Made by a program: the position numbers and the translations under genes. Positions 17,403-26,559 of a stretch of 64,000 bases of DNA are shown in pieces. The notes below the pieces were generated by a model. The model was not told the DNA's origin. It did no database searches and was given only the letters and a program-made list of their open reading frames with translations. This DNA is from Acidithiobacillus thiooxidans ATCC 19377 (lineage in GTDB: Bacteria > Pseudomonadota > Gammaproteobacteria > Acidithiobacillales > Acidithiobacillaceae): the NCBI RefSeq assembly GCF_009662475.1, contig NZ_CP045571.1, positions 928,501 to 992,500 on the forward strand. Reading direction: 5' to 3'. Each line of letters opens with the position of its first letter. Positions within the stretch are counted from its first letter, which is position 1.

Positions 17403-18368
17403 ATGAAGCGTAAACGCCGGGAGGTGCGTCTTTCCCGCCCAGGCAAAGTGTTTGTCGGCTTGACGCTGGCGCTGGGCTTTGCGGCCGTCAATACCGGCAA
17501 TAATGTTTTGTTTCTGCTGGTTTCGATGATGTTGTCCCTCATGGTGCTGTCGGGTTTTGTGGCTATGGCCAATATCTGGCGCGTGGATGTGGTCCTGCAA
17601 CCGCAGCAGATTCTGACAGCGGAACAGAGCGGAGATGTATTGCTGCGCGTGCGTAATGGTCGACCCTGGCCATTATGGTTGCTGGAACTGCGACTGGGTG
17701 CATCCCGGCAGACCGTAACCCGCATAGGGGGTCGTCAGGAAGCACTGGTCGCACTGCGCTGGTGTCCGGATCGACGCGGCCAGCCGCCGTTGCCCTTGTT
17801 GCAGATGGGTTCCGCCTTCCCTTTTTCTTTTGTGTGGCGGGGCCTGCAGGTCAACATTTCCGATGCAGACCTGCCCTGGGTTGCACCTGCGGGTGGAGAA
17901 GACATGGCTATGACTCAAAATTCGGGCGAACAGCTCCCGTCTTCAGACCGAGCCGGCGGGCAGGGGGATTTTCTCTGGATCCGTAACTGGCGTTCAGGAG
18001 AGAGTTTGCATCAGATCATCTGGCGACGCATAGACTGGTCCAGAAATCTTCCCGGGATCATGCATTTTCCCGGCCGAGAGCAGGAAAAAACCGGACAAGA
18101 ACAGGTATTGCTGGATTGGGAATCCCCTTTTTGGCTGGCATTTCCACCGGAGCAACGCCTGCGAATTTTTCGGGCAGCACTGGATAAAGCCTGGAATCTG
18201 GGTTGGTCATGGCAGTTGCTCATGCCAGCGGGCAGTAAAAGTGGTCAAGGCTCCGCCCAACGAGAAGATGCCTTGCGCATGCTGGCCCAGCATCTACCCC
18301 TGCCTCCTTCAAGCGCTGCCACGGAGGAGCGAGGCGGCTGGCTCAGGCACTGGCGATTCTGGCAATGA
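17403..18368 (+). CDS. DUF58 domain protein
   Basis: This protein has 321 residues from ATG 17403, eight bases after the moxR stop. Two adjacent hydrophobic helices near the N-terminus (about 14-60) precede a cytosolic domain containing GDFLWIRNWRSGESLHQIIWR, the conserved DUF58 segment. DUF58 proteins accompany MoxR ATPases and TgpA-like transglutaminases; the biochemical role is poorly known. The stop overlaps the next gene start (ATGA at 18365). Confidence 0.88.
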   Translation: MKRKRREVRLSRPGKVFVGLTLALGFAAVNTGNNVLFLLVSMMLSLMVLSGFVAMANIWRVDVVLQPQQILTAEQSGDVLLRVRNGRPWPLWLLELRLGASRQTVTRIGGRQEALVALRWCPDRRGQPPLPLLQMGSAFPFSFVWRGLQVNISDADLPWVAPAGGEDMAMTQNSGEQLPSSDRAGGQGDFLWIRNWRSGESLHQIIWRRIDWSRNLPGIMHFPGREQEKTGQEQVLLDWESPFWLAFPPEQRLRIFRAALDKAWNLGWSWQLLMPAGSKSGQGSAQREDALRMLAQHLPLPPSSAATEERGGWLRHWRFWQ

Positions 18369-20437
18369 GGAAAGCCACCTCATTGGTTTCTGCGCAGAAC
18401 GTCGGGCCCTTGCTGGCTGCACTGATGGGCTTGCTGGTTCTGCTCGCGCTGGGCCACGAGGTGGCCATCTGGGCCATTGTGCTGTGGTTGAGCGCTACAG
18501 GCCTGGGATTGTATGGCTCCTGGAAACAACACCCGCTTTGGTTTTCCGGTCGTCTGCGTCTGGTTGGAGGTTTGTTGTTTCTACTGTTGGCTTTTGTACT
18601 TTCCGGCTGGGGTAACTGGTTGGCCATAGCCAGCCAGTCGGTATTGGTACTGTTGGCTGTGAAAGCCCTGGAAATGCGTTCCCAGCGGGATTTTTATCAG
18701 GTAGCAGCGCTGGTGCTGCTGGGTATGGGGCTGGCGGCCTGGTTGCGTGTCGATGTCCTACTGGGTATTTATCTGCTGATTACCCTTTATCTGGCGCTGT
18801 TGGGTTTACTTTGGCAGCCCTTGGCCGATGCGGCCAGCGCAAGGGGTAGTGTCGCCCTGCAGGGCCGTGATTTTCGTTATATGCTGGTATTCAGTCTGGC
18901 TTTCATGGTGTTTTTACTACCCATGACCGGGCTGTTTTTTCTGCTCCTACCGCGTACGCCGACACCGCTCTGGGCCTGGGCTCCGCCCCAGGGGAGTGCG
19001 CGTTCCGGATTCAGTCCCGATTTGGCACCAGATCAGATCAGTCGTCTGGCCGAGGATCCGGCAGTGGCCTTTCGTGCCCAGATCACTCCCAGGCCGGAAA
19101 ATCCTGAGCAATTATATTGGGTGGGCGCGATTTTGTGGCATGACCAAGGGACCACCTGGGAGCCCGATCCACCTGCTGAAAAACTCTCTACAAGAGATGT
19201 GCAATCAGACAATCCGGACCAGTTACCAGCGGGGCCGCTCACCCGTCAGGAAATTGTAATCAGCCCTGGAGATAGCTCTTATCTTTTCGCCTTGTCATCC
19301 CCACGGCGCTGGCAAATTCCTTTGGCGCATCACGAACTATGGGATGGCGTCATGCAGTTGCAGAAGCCTCCCTCTCTGCCACTGCGCTACGTGGTCTGGT
19401 CAGGTGCCAGCCGTGTTCTAAGCCTCAGATCTGGCGTGCATCAAGCCGCTCTGCAGGTGCCGGCAACTACGCCATCGGCTATTGTGACTTTGGCAAAAAG
19501 TCTGGCAGGTCATACTCCTAATCAAACTATTGAACATTTAATGCATTGGTTTCGGGGGCCATCCTTTCATTATAGCCTGAAGGCGCCAGCCGCTTATCCG
19601 CACGGGCAGACGATGGCGGATTTTCTGCTGCATTCTCATACCGGCTTTTGTGAATATTATGCGGGAGGCCTCGCGCTTTTATTGCGTCTGGATGGTGTCC
19701 CTGCACGTGTGGTTACCGGTTATCATGGTGGCGAATATAATCCTGTCGGTCATTACTGGCTGGTGCGCCAGAGTATGGCCCACGCCTGGGTACAGGCCTG
19801 GATTGCCGGAAAAGGCTGGGTACGCCTGGATGCCACGCCAGCGGCTGCGGCAACTGGACTAAATAGTAACGGGAATAGCGGGGCCTTTGCCGCCGATGAA
19901 GTTCCGGCAGCACAGCGGGTATGGGACTGGCTGCAGTGGGAATGGATTAACACCGTCATTGATTTGACCCCGGCCAAACAACGATCACTCTGGACTTCTG
20001 CCGGGTTGCAGTTTTTGCATTTTTTCCAAAGCAGCCAGACTTCCAGTCAGAAAATCCTGCATTCTCCACGACATTGGTCCGGATTTAGTGCGCAGCAACC
20101 TGCCTGGCGCGTGATAGTGGGAATTTTCGCGCTGCTTGGCCTGGTCCTGCTATGGGTCTGGTATCGGCGTAGACAGGCAACGCGAAATACAAATGCCCAT
20201 GATTACTGGCGCCACCGGGCCATAGAAGCACTGCATGGTCTCGGTTTGAAAGATGCTCGTCCTGGCCAGGAAAGCGTTTTTTGTGGGACATTACCGTTTG
20301 ATTCGACGCTCCGTAATCAGTTGTTGCAGCACTATTCCCTGCAGCGCTATGGACCACATCCTGATGCGGATGGGGATGCCAAGCTGCAGGCCATTATTGT
20401 GCAAATGCGTCATAACAGCAGTACGGGATGTGATTGA
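18365..20437 (+). CDS. TgpA-like membrane transglutaminase (DUF3488 + transglutaminase core)
   Basis: This 690-residue protein has six or so N-terminal membrane helices (to about 200), a periplasmic domain and one more helix near 590. The transglutaminase-like triad is visible: Cys about 429 in HTGFCEYYAGG, His about 472 in AHAWVQAW, and Asp about 488 in VRLDATPA. That layout is the TgpA/DUF3488 family, known as an essential periplasmic-facing enzyme in Pseudomonas aeruginosa; its substrate is unknown. It is the last gene of the moxR-DUF58-tgpA module, and a structured repeat begins 14 bases after its stop. Confidence 0.9.
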   Translation: MRKATSLVSAQNVGPLLAALMGLLVLLALGHEVAIWAIVLWLSATGLGLYGSWKQHPLWFSGRLRLVGGLLFLLLAFVLSGWGNWLAIASQSVLVLLAVKALEMRSQRDFYQVAALVLLGMGLAAWLRVDVLLGIYLLITLYLALLGLLWQPLADAASARGSVALQGRDFRYMLVFSLAFMVFLLPMTGLFFLLLPRTPTPLWAWAPPQGSARSGFSPDLAPDQISRLAEDPAVAFRAQITPRPENPEQLYWVGAILWHDQGTTWEPDPPAEKLSTRDVQSDNPDQLPAGPLTRQEIVISPGDSSYLFALSSPRRWQIPLAHHELWDGVMQLQKPPSLPLRYVVWSGASRVLSLRSGVHQAALQVPATTPSAIVTLAKSLAGHTPNQTIEHLMHWFRGPSFHYSLKAPAAYPHGQTMADFLLHSHTGFCEYYAGGLALLLRLDGVPARVVTGYHGGEYNPVGHYWLVRQSMAHAWVQAWIAGKGWVRLDATPAAAATGLNSNGNSGAFAADEVPAAQRVWDWLQWEWINTVIDLTPAKQRSLWTSAGLQFLHFFQSSQTSSQKILHSPRHWSGFSAQQPAWRVIVGIFALLGLVLLWVWYRRRQATRNTNAHDYWRHRAIEALHGLGLKDARPGQESVFCGTLPFDSTLRNQLLQHYSLQRYGPHPDADGDAKLQAIIVQMRHNSSTGCD

Positions 20438-20451
20438 ACGAGCGAAGCAGA

Positions 20452-20641
20452 AATCTGTGGTGAAGGGTGCATACTTTCTGCTCCCTTGTCCCTTGCCTGT
20501 TGTTCTAAGGCTCATCCTGCTGTCAGGAGAGAACTCGCCCTTTGGGCTCAAACAGCTCTCCTGACGGGCGCTGGATTTCGCCAAGAACAACAACGGCTCA
20601 GGCCAAAAGTCGCAGAAAGTATGCACCCTTCACCACAGATT
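20452..20641 (+). repeat. Structured intergenic element, copy 1 (190 bp, 30-bp terminal stem)
   Basis: The first 30 bases (20452-20481) and last 30 (20612-20641) are perfectly complementary. Inside is a core shared with copies at 23458 and 44388: GCCTGTTGTTCT facing AGAACAACAACGGC, a 10-bp stem GTCAGGAGAG/CTCTCCTGAC, a small hairpin GCCCTTTGGGC within it, and GGCG..CGCC. The terminal stem sequence is unrelated to that of the other copies although it occupies the same position. It begins 14 bases after the tgpA stop and ends 15 bases before the stop of the convergent msbA gene. A role in transcription ending or RNA stability is inference. Confidence 0.88.
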
Positions 20642-20655
20642 CCAGACGGATTAAC

Positions 20656-22320
20656 CTAGGAAATCACTTTCCCCCGTTCCAGCCGAATGACCTGATCAGC
20701 CATACGGGTGGTGCGGGGTCGATGGGCGACAATGAGAATGGTTTTTTTGCCGTGCAGTTCTGCGAGGGTTTCGGCAATGCGTTCTTCGCTTTCGCTGTCG
20801 AGATTGCTGGTCGCCTCATCCAGTACCAGCACGGGGCGATCCAGATACAGTGCGCGGGCAATGGCCAGACGCTGCCGCTGACCTCCGGAAAAATTCGCGC
20901 CATTCCCCTGGATGGGACTGTCCAGTCCGCCACTCAGGGCCAGAAAATCCCAGGCATGCGCCTGCCGGGCAGCAATTTCGGCGCGATGAGGATCGGGAGT
21001 GTCCTCACCGTAAGCAATATTGCTGAGGGCGCTGCCACTGAACAAAACCGGCTCTTGCGCTACAAAGCTGAAATAACTCCGATAGTCTCCCGCAGGGATC
21101 TGGTTTTTATCCATTCCCGCCACTGTAATGCGGCCACTGCTGGCCGGTAGCAGGCCCAGAATCACCCGTATCAGGCTGGTTTTGCCGCTGCCACTGGGGC
21201 CCACAAAGGCGGTGGTGCTGAGCGGTGGAATGCAAATATCCAGTCCCTGAAGGATGGATTCCTGGCCCAGTTGCAGGCGTAGGTCGTGACATTGCCAGGT
21301 CCCCCAGGGACGTGGTTCAGTGGTGCTGACAGTCTGTTCCGAAGGTTGATCCAGCCAGGCAAAAAGCCGGTCTGCGGCTGACAACCCTTGCTGTAACTGA
21401 TTGTTGGCGGAAGAGAGTTGCCGCAGAGGTTCGTAAATCAGACCCAAGGCCGTAAAAAAACTGAAAAAGGCGCCGGTGCTCATGTTGCCATTGACGACCT
21501 GACTGCCGCCCAGGTAGATGATGGCGGCAATCCCCAAAGCGGCGATCATTTCCATGACCGGCACGGTGGCTTTCTGAATCCGGGCGATTTGCATCATCAA
21601 TTCGAAATAGTGCCGGGCCTGCTGACCAAAGCGTCTGGCCTCGAAAGGCTCACCCCCCTGGCTTTTAATGACTTCCACACCGCGCAGGCTCTGCGAAAAT
21701 TGATCCATGATTTCACCCATCTGTTCCTGCTGGGAGTTGCCTCTCTGGCGCAGTTTCTGACCAAAGCGAATCAGGGGATAAAAGGCGATGGGCAGAGTTA
21801 TGAGACTGATGAGCGCCAGCTTCCAGCTCATGTAAAACACCACGAAAAGCAGGGCGACAATCTGGAAGCTGGAAAGAAAAAAGCGCGCCAGCACCGAGAG
21901 ACCCTGCTGGAGCAGGGTCAGATCCAGACTCATCCGTGACAGGGTGCTGCCATGACTGTGATCAATGAGGACTTCCAGGGGAAGACGCAGGGTGTGGCCG
22001 AAGAGGTTTTCCCGCAGACCGCGTAAAACCTCTTCCTCCACCCGGGCCAGATTGATGGCCTGGAGATAATCGGCAATACCCTTGACCGCGTAGATCAGGA
22101 TGACCCCTAAGGGCAGCCAGACCAGCATGCTGACCTGGTGATCAATGAATATCCGATCCAGCACGGGTTTGATGATGTAAGCCATGGCACCCATGGCCGC
22201 ACCAGATATCACCATAAAGAACATGGCTACGGCGACACGTCCCCGGTGGGGGCGCACCAGACCGAGAAGACGGTGAAAGCTTTGCGAACGCAGTGCAGCA
22301 GAAGCGCTATCCGCGCTCAC
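20656..22320 (-). CDS. msbA: MsbA-type lipid A/phospholipid ABC exporter
   Basis: A 554-residue fused ABC exporter with six membrane helices in the N-terminal half and one ATPase domain: Walker [10 protein letters not shown] near 377, signature FSGGQRQR, Walker [10 protein letters not shown]. Size and the [13 protein letters not shown] segment after the first helix match MsbA, which flips lipid A-core across the inner membrane. The start is GTG at 22320 and overlaps the ferredoxin stop (GTGA). The pairing with a ferredoxin gene is unusual and probably only reflects gene packing. Confidence 0.88.
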   Translation of the reverse strand: MSADSASAALRSQSFHRLLGLVRPHRGRVAVAMFFMVISGAAMGAMAYIIKPVLDRIFIDHQVSMLVWLPLGVILIYAVKGIADYLQAINLARVEEEVLRGLRENLFGHTLRLPLEVLIDHSHGSTLSRMSLDLTLLQQGLSVLARFFLSSFQIVALLFVVFYMSWKLALISLITLPIAFYPLIRFGQKLRQRGNSQQEQMGEIMDQFSQSLRGVEVIKSQGGEPFEARRFGQQARHYFELMMQIARIQKATVPVMEMIAALGIAAIIYLGGSQVVNGNMSTGAFFSFFTALGLIYEPLRQLSSANNQLQQGLSAADRLFAWLDQPSEQTVSTTEPRPWGTWQCHDLRLQLGQESILQGLDICIPPLSTTAFVGPSGSGKTSLIRVILGLLPASSGRITVAGMDKNQIPAGDYRSYFSFVAQEPVLFSGSALSNIAYGEDTPDPHRAEIAARQAHAWDFLALSGGLDSPIQGNGANFSGGQRQRLAIARALYLDRPVLVLDEATSNLDSESEERIAETLAELHGKKTILIVAHRPRTTRMADQVIRLERGKVIS

Positions 22321-22640
22321 TCTTCGAGCAGGCCTCGTTTGTCTTTCACTTCCAGCCAGGCATCGGCATCTTCCGGCGCCGGTTTTTTCTGAATAATGGC
22401 CGGCCAGACCTTGGCGAGACGTGCATTGATTTCTTCATATTCTTCCTGGCCTTCGGGCAGGTCATCGTCGCGGAAAATGGCTCCGGCCGGACATTCTGGC
22501 TCACAAAGTGTGCAGTCAATACATTCGTCAGGGTCAATCACCAGAAAATTGGGACCTTCACGAAAACAGTCTACCGGACACACATCCACACAGTCCGTGT
22601 ATTTACATTTGATACAAGATTCAGTCACCACGTAGGTCAT
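22317..22640 (-). CDS. fdxA: 7Fe (3Fe-4S/4Fe-4S) ferredoxin, FdxA type
   Basis: The 107-residue protein starts [23 protein letters not shown], then has [15 protein letters not shown]. The first cluster motif (C..., C..., with an intervening Thr-Asp before the third Cys) is that of the Azotobacter-type seven-iron ferredoxin, followed by a full 4Fe-4S motif and the typical acidic C-terminal tail. It is a soluble low-potential electron carrier. It is the first gene of a two-gene unit with msbA, divergent from ahpC across about 200 bases. Confidence 0.92.
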   Translation of the reverse strand: MTYVVTESCIKCKYTDCVDVCPVDCFREGPNFLVIDPDECIDCTLCEPECPAGAIFRDDDLPEGQEEYEEINARLAKVWPAIIQKKPAPEDADAWLEVKDKRGLLEE

Positions 22641-22840
22641 GGGGGCCGGGCTCCTTGGCTTTTCGGTTTAAGGGTGGCCGGGCTGACCCGGCGAACTGGG
22701 GGCCTATTCTAGCCCAAGGCTGCGCGCCTGCCCACTGTCTATATAGGGGCGTTTTGATGCCCCGGATGGCAAGCCTGACCGTAATTCGCTATAGTTCAAA
22801 TCTGGACTTTATCCCATCATCGATCAAAGAGGAGAATCCC

Positions 22841-23443
22841 ATGGCAGTATTGGTAGGTAAAAACGCCCCCGACTTTGTGGCCCCAGCAGTCATGCCCGAC
22901 AACAGCATCAATGAGAAATTCCAGTTTTCTCAGCACATCAAAGGTAAGTATGCGGTTCTCTTCTTTTACCCCCTGGACTTTACCTTTGTCTGCCCTTCGG
23001 AAATTCTCGCTTTCAATCATCGTCTGCATGAATTCAAAAGCCGTAACACCGAAGTGATTGCCTGTAGTGTGGACTCTCATTTTACCCATCTGGCCTGGAA
23101 GAATACGCCCGAAGAAAAGGGTGGTATCGGTCAGATTCAGTTGCCCATGGTAGCCGATTTATCCAAGAGCATTGCCCGCAATTATGACGTGCTGCTCAAT
23201 GATGAAGTGGCACTGCGCGGCTCGTTCCTGATTGACCGTCAGGGTGTTGTGCGTCATGAAGTGGTCAATGATTTGCCACTGGGACGTAATATTGATGAAA
23301 TGATCCGTATGGTGGATGCCCTGCAGTTCTCCGAAGAGCACGGCGAAGTCTGTCCGGCCCAGTGGGAAAAAGGCAAGGCGGGCATGACTCCCACCGGTGA
23401 AGGCGTGGCAGATTTCCTGGCCAAGCACGGTAAGGATCTCTAA
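22841..23443 (+). CDS. ahpC: Typical 2-Cys peroxiredoxin (AhpC/TSA family)
   Basis: This 200-residue protein reduces peroxides through a peroxidatic cysteine at 51 (FTFVCPSE) and a resolving cysteine at 171 (GEVCPAQW). The ATG at 22841 follows a strong ribosome-binding site (AAAGAGGAG) at the right distance; upstream codons in the same frame have no family similarity. Sequence and length fit the Prx1/AhpC group. No ahpF is nearby, so the reductant is probably thioredoxin. The stop is followed 14 bases later by structured element copy 2. Confidence 0.93.
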   Translation: MAVLVGKNAPDFVAPAVMPDNSINEKFQFSQHIKGKYAVLFFYPLDFTFVCPSEILAFNHRLHEFKSRNTEVIACSVDSHFTHLAWKNTPEEKGGIGQIQLPMVADLSKSIARNYDVLLNDEVALRGSFLIDRQGVVRHEVVNDLPLGRNIDEMIRMVDALQFSEEHGEVCPAQWEKGKAGMTPTGEGVADFLAKHGKDL

Positions 23444-23457
23444 AACTGTATCTGATT

Positions 23458-23657
23458 TGAAAACGGCGGGTAGTAGCCGGGAGGCTTTTTGCTCCAACGT
23501 CCCTTGCCTGTTTTTCTAAGGCTCATCCTGCTGTCAGGAGAGAACTCGCCCTTTGGGCTCAAATAGCTCTCCTGACGGGCGCAGGCTTTCGCCAAGAACA
23601 ACGACGGCGCGGGCCAAAGTCGCGGCAAAGCCTCCCGGCTACCACCCGCCGTTTTCA
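23458..23657 (+). repeat. Structured intergenic element, copy 2 (200 bp)
   Basis: It has the same core as copy 1 (GTCAGGAGAG/CTCTCCTGAC, GCCCTTTGGGC, the TTTTTCTAAGG/CCAAGAACAAC pair) and the same orientation. The terminal stem is about 30 bp: TGAAAACGGCGGGTAGTAGC opposite GCTACCACCCGCCGTTTTCA with one A-C mismatch, continuing with CGGGAGGCTTT/AAAGCCTCCCG. This stem differs completely from that of copy 1. The element starts 14 bases after the ahpC stop and is followed by a T-rich hairpin. Confidence 0.88.
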
Positions 23658-23670
23658 GGATTTCTTAAAA

Positions 23671-23702
23671 ACCCGGCTGCACGATTGCTCCGGGCTTTTT
23701 TA
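23671..23702 (+). terminator. Probable intrinsic terminator after ahpC
   Basis: A GC-rich short stem (CCCGG at 23672-23676 with CCGGG at 23690-23694) is followed by C and seven T residues on the plus strand. The stem is short and the loop long, so this is moderately supported. It lies just beyond structured element copy 2, so the element would be part of the ahpC transcript 3' end. Confidence 0.5.
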
Positions 23703-23705
23703 TGA

Positions 23706-24431
23706 TCAATGCAAGCTGTGTCCAGCATTTTGCGCAGCTTCGGCCATGACGGTTTTCACGGCTTCGGGATAGTCTCCCCGAGTGACCTGTTGCAGGCCTT
23801 CCTGAAAAAAAGTGTTCGCATCGGCAGGTAAGTGATGGATGAGCGCTGCGAAAGCCTTGCGCATTTCTGCCGTATCCTGGGCGCGAGTCGCGGTAATACC
23901 CCAGTTCAGCAGTAAAATACGCCAGGGCCGTTGCGGGTCGGCGCTATCCAGGTCTGCGGCATAATCGGCCGATGCGGCGGTTACCACTTCTCCCATGAGC
24001 TGGGCCAAAGTTTTGAGCTCTTCTGTTTCATTGTGGCTGTTAGCCAGCACCGCCAGGCCATTGACGACCGGCTCCAGGGTGTGAATGGCTCCATGTTGCG
24101 CACAAATCCAGGCGGCAATACTGACCGTAATCATTTCTAGAGCAATTTTGGCTTGCTTTTCACCCAGTCGGTCCGCCCAGGTGGACAGATCCATGAGCAG
24201 CCCGATACTCAGGTCGGCAATGCGCTCCGGTTCGTCCTCGGGCAGGCTGGGGTCCCATCCCGATACGTCATTACTTAACACCGTGAATAGTTGTTTCAGG
24301 GCATCGACAATCATGGGGGGGGTGATTTGTTCTCCAGTGGCTATTCCGCTGCTGGCAAAGGCTGCCAGAACCGGTTGGGTGTATTGCTCAAAGCGTTTTT
24401 GCGCTGCGGAGATGTCGAGAATAAGAGCCAA
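23706..24431 (-). CDS. Unrecognised helical protein, 241 residues
   Basis: I do not recognise this protein. It is predominantly helical, acidic, without signal peptide, membrane segments or cysteine motifs (one Cys). It begins MALILDISAAQKRFEQYTQPVL, and the helices have regular hydrophobic spacing that could form a repeat-like bundle. Coding potential looks real: the length is good, the frame uninterrupted, and an AGGAGG-like site (revcomp of cctcct at 24437-24442) precedes the ATG. It stands alone, convergent with ahpC and divergent from the PHP phosphoesterase gene. Confidence 0.75.
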   Translation of the reverse strand: MALILDISAAQKRFEQYTQPVLAAFASSGIATGEQITPPMIVDALKQLFTVLSNDVSGWDPSLPEDEPERIADLSIGLLMDLSTWADRLGEKQAKIALEMITVSIAAWICAQHGAIHTLEPVVNGLAVLANSHNETEELKTLAQLMGEVVTAASADYAADLDSADPQRPWRILLLNWGITATRAQDTAEMRKAFAALIHHLPADANTFFQEGLQQVTRGDYPEAVKTVMAEAAQNAGHSLH

Positions 24432-24525
24432 GGTTTCCTCCTGATATGCCCAAAGAAGTTCTGCGTGTTATGCTAGCACGGATTAGTCTGGATGCTGCAG
24501 CAGAAGGTGTCCGCCAACTTCGGGA

Positions 24526-25395
24526 ATGGTTTTTATGCAACAGAGCAAAATGTTTTCACCCATTGATTTGCACATGCATTCGCTGGCATCGGATGGCACC
24601 ATGACACCCCATGATCTGGTTCAGAGGGTTCATGATTCCGGCGTTCAGGTTATGGCTTTGACGGATCATGACAACACCGCCGGATTGGTGGAAGCCGGCC
24701 TCAAGGCGGCCGAACTGGGCATTCAACTGATTCCCGGAGTAGAGGTTTCCAGTGAGTGGGAAACCCAGGGAATTCATATCGTGGGCCTTTTTGTGGATCC
24801 CGAAAATAGGGTTTTGCAGGAAGGGCTGGCCCGGATCATGGCCTTTCGTGATTGGCGCGCGGCTGAAATCAGTCGCTTGCTGGACCAAGTCGGAATTCCC
24901 GGCGCGGAAGAGGGTGCTCGGGCCATGGCGGGTAGTCGCATGGTAGGTCGGAGTCATTTTTGTCGCTGGCTGGTTCGACAGGGACATTGTGCGGATGCCA
25001 GCGAAGCTTTTGGCAAATATCTGGGACGTGGATGCAAGGCCTATGTCCCGAGCGACTGGATTCCCATGACTGAAGCCGTGCAGTGGATCAACAGTGCGGG
25101 CGGTTCTGCCATTGTTGCTCATCCCGGTCGTTACAAGCTCAGTGCTACCCGCTTGCGCCATTTGCTGACGGCATTCCGTGAGGCCGGTGGTGCAGGTCTC
25201 GAAGTGTGTTCCGGCAGTCAGGCTGCCGGTGATCGCGAGCATTTGGGACGTCTTGCCAAGGAGCTTAACATGCTGGGTTCCCTGGGGTCTGATTTTCATG
25301 GACCGGATGTCGGTCATGCGGCTATTGGGCAATTGCTCCCGCTGCCTGACGGGGTAGAGCCGGTCTGGGCCAGAGCGGGTATTCACTTCCACTGA
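24526..25395 (+). CDS. rnm: PHP-domain phosphoesterase (RNase AM/TrpH-like)
   Basis: A 289-residue PHP domain protein with metal-binding motifs DLHMHSLASDGTM, ALTDHDN, IVAHPGR and GSDFHGPD spread over the sequence as in the YciV/TrpH family. In E. coli the homologue RNase AM trims 5' ends of ribosomal and other RNAs; a 3',5'-bisphosphate nucleotidase activity is also known for the family. The start could be ATG 24526, 24535 or 24550; none has a clearly better ribosome-binding site. Confidence 0.85.
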   Translation: MVFMQQSKMFSPIDLHMHSLASDGTMTPHDLVQRVHDSGVQVMALTDHDNTAGLVEAGLKAAELGIQLIPGVEVSSEWETQGIHIVGLFVDPENRVLQEGLARIMAFRDWRAAEISRLLDQVGIPGAEEGARAMAGSRMVGRSHFCRWLVRQGHCADASEAFGKYLGRGCKAYVPSDWIPMTEAVQWINSAGGSAIVAHPGRYKLSATRLRHLLTAFREAGGAGLEVCSGSQAAGDREHLGRLAKELNMLGSLGSDFHGPDVGHAAIGQLLPLPDGVEPVWARAGIHFH

Positions 25396-25429
25396 TCGAC
25401 TATTCGCAGTAGCTGCCCCGAGGAAGCCG

Positions 25430-26467
25430 GTGCCTAAAGAACAGGAAAATTCTCGCTACGCGCTTTGGGGCCTGGGCTTGCTGCTGCTGATTTATGCCGG
25501 AGCTGCCTATACCCTGAGTCCATTTGCCGGACCTTTGTTGATGGGGGCGGTATTGACCACGGTGGGTTGGCCCTGGCAACTGCGTCTGGAGCGGGCTTTC
25601 CATTTGCCGCGCTGGTTGGGATCATTGCTGCATGCCATCGCCTGGGTGGCCATCATTATTATTCCTTCGGTCATTATTGTGGATACCATTTTGCCCAAGG
25701 TGGCCTTGCTGATTGCCCGCTGGCAGTCCGGGGATTCACTGGTGATGGTTCCCCCTGAAGTGATGCAGATTCCCTATATCGGGCATTGGCTGCGCTATCA
25801 TCTGAGTACTCTGAATGGAGCCTATTTGTCTTCATTTATCAGTGCTCATGCCAGCATTATTACGGATTCTCTCAGTCAACTCTGGATATTTACCCTGCAC
25901 ACCTTTTTCGCAGCCCTGACGGTATTCGCGCTGGCCTTGCATGGTGAGCGGATTACCGAAGCCCTGCGACTGGGAACCACCCAGCTTTGGGGACGGGATC
26001 GGGGTGACCGTTTTTTGGCGGCCTGCCGGGATGCGGCACGTTCCGTATTGATTGGCCTGATTGGGGTTGGAGTCATTGAAGGCATGTTTATCGGTATTGC
26101 CTATGCTCTGGCGGGTTTGGCACTTTGGCCCCTGTGGCTGGTGGCTACTGCGCTCATTTCACCTTTACCGTTTGGGGCCACTGCCGTAGTGGGTGCTGCC
26201 ACCATCTGGCTGGCTTTTACCGGCCATTGGATAGCCGGACTGGCCGTGCTGGGTTGGGGGTTTTTCGTGATCACGGTGGCTGATCTGGTTGTTCGACCGT
26301 TACTGACCGGGTCTCAGACGCAGGCGCCTTTTTTTCTGGTATTTTTCAGTATCCTCGGTGGAGCCGAAGCCTTTGGCTTGATCGGGTTGATTATCGGCCC
26401 TATTCTGGTGCTGCTGGCGCGCGGTGTGTGGCGAGCCTGGGAGCGCCGCATAAGACTCCAGGAATGA
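25430..26467 (+). CDS. AI-2E/PerM family transporter
   Basis: This 345-residue membrane protein has about eight helices in the family pattern: two paired N-terminal helices, a soluble middle region (about 110-150), then a cluster including GLIGVGVIEGMFIGIAYALAG and PLPFGATAVVGAATIWL. The C-terminal segment ending GPILVLLARGVWRAW is typical. Family members export small molecules or ions, and the autoinducer-2 label is historical. The start is GTG at 25430, behind GAGGAAG. Confidence 0.85.
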   Translation: MPKEQENSRYALWGLGLLLLIYAGAAYTLSPFAGPLLMGAVLTTVGWPWQLRLERAFHLPRWLGSLLHAIAWVAIIIIPSVIIVDTILPKVALLIARWQSGDSLVMVPPEVMQIPYIGHWLRYHLSTLNGAYLSSFISAHASIITDSLSQLWIFTLHTFFAALTVFALALHGERITEALRLGTTQLWGRDRGDRFLAACRDAARSVLIGLIGVGVIEGMFIGIAYALAGLALWPLWLVATALISPLPFGATAVVGAATIWLAFTGHWIAGLAVLGWGFFVITVADLVVRPLLTGSQTQAPFFLVFFSILGGAEAFGLIGLIIGPILVLLARGVWRAWERRIRLQE

Positions 26468-26559
26468 ATTTTCGCTTGTGTCGGCAATACATGCGGCAGG
26501 AACATATACTCATTTTGACCATCTAATGATCAGGTTTTCTCGTGAAGCAGGAGCGTATC

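Noticed and set aside
20291-20626. Minus-strand open frame of 111 codons after tgpA
   Set aside because: It lies within structured element copy 1. The frame is shared with copy 2 but broken by a stop in copy 3, and the conserved features are hairpins, not codons.
23440-23628. Minus-strand open frame over the end of ahpC
   Set aside because: It is the same element-derived reading as in copy 1 and overlaps ahpC; no ribosome-binding site or independent support.
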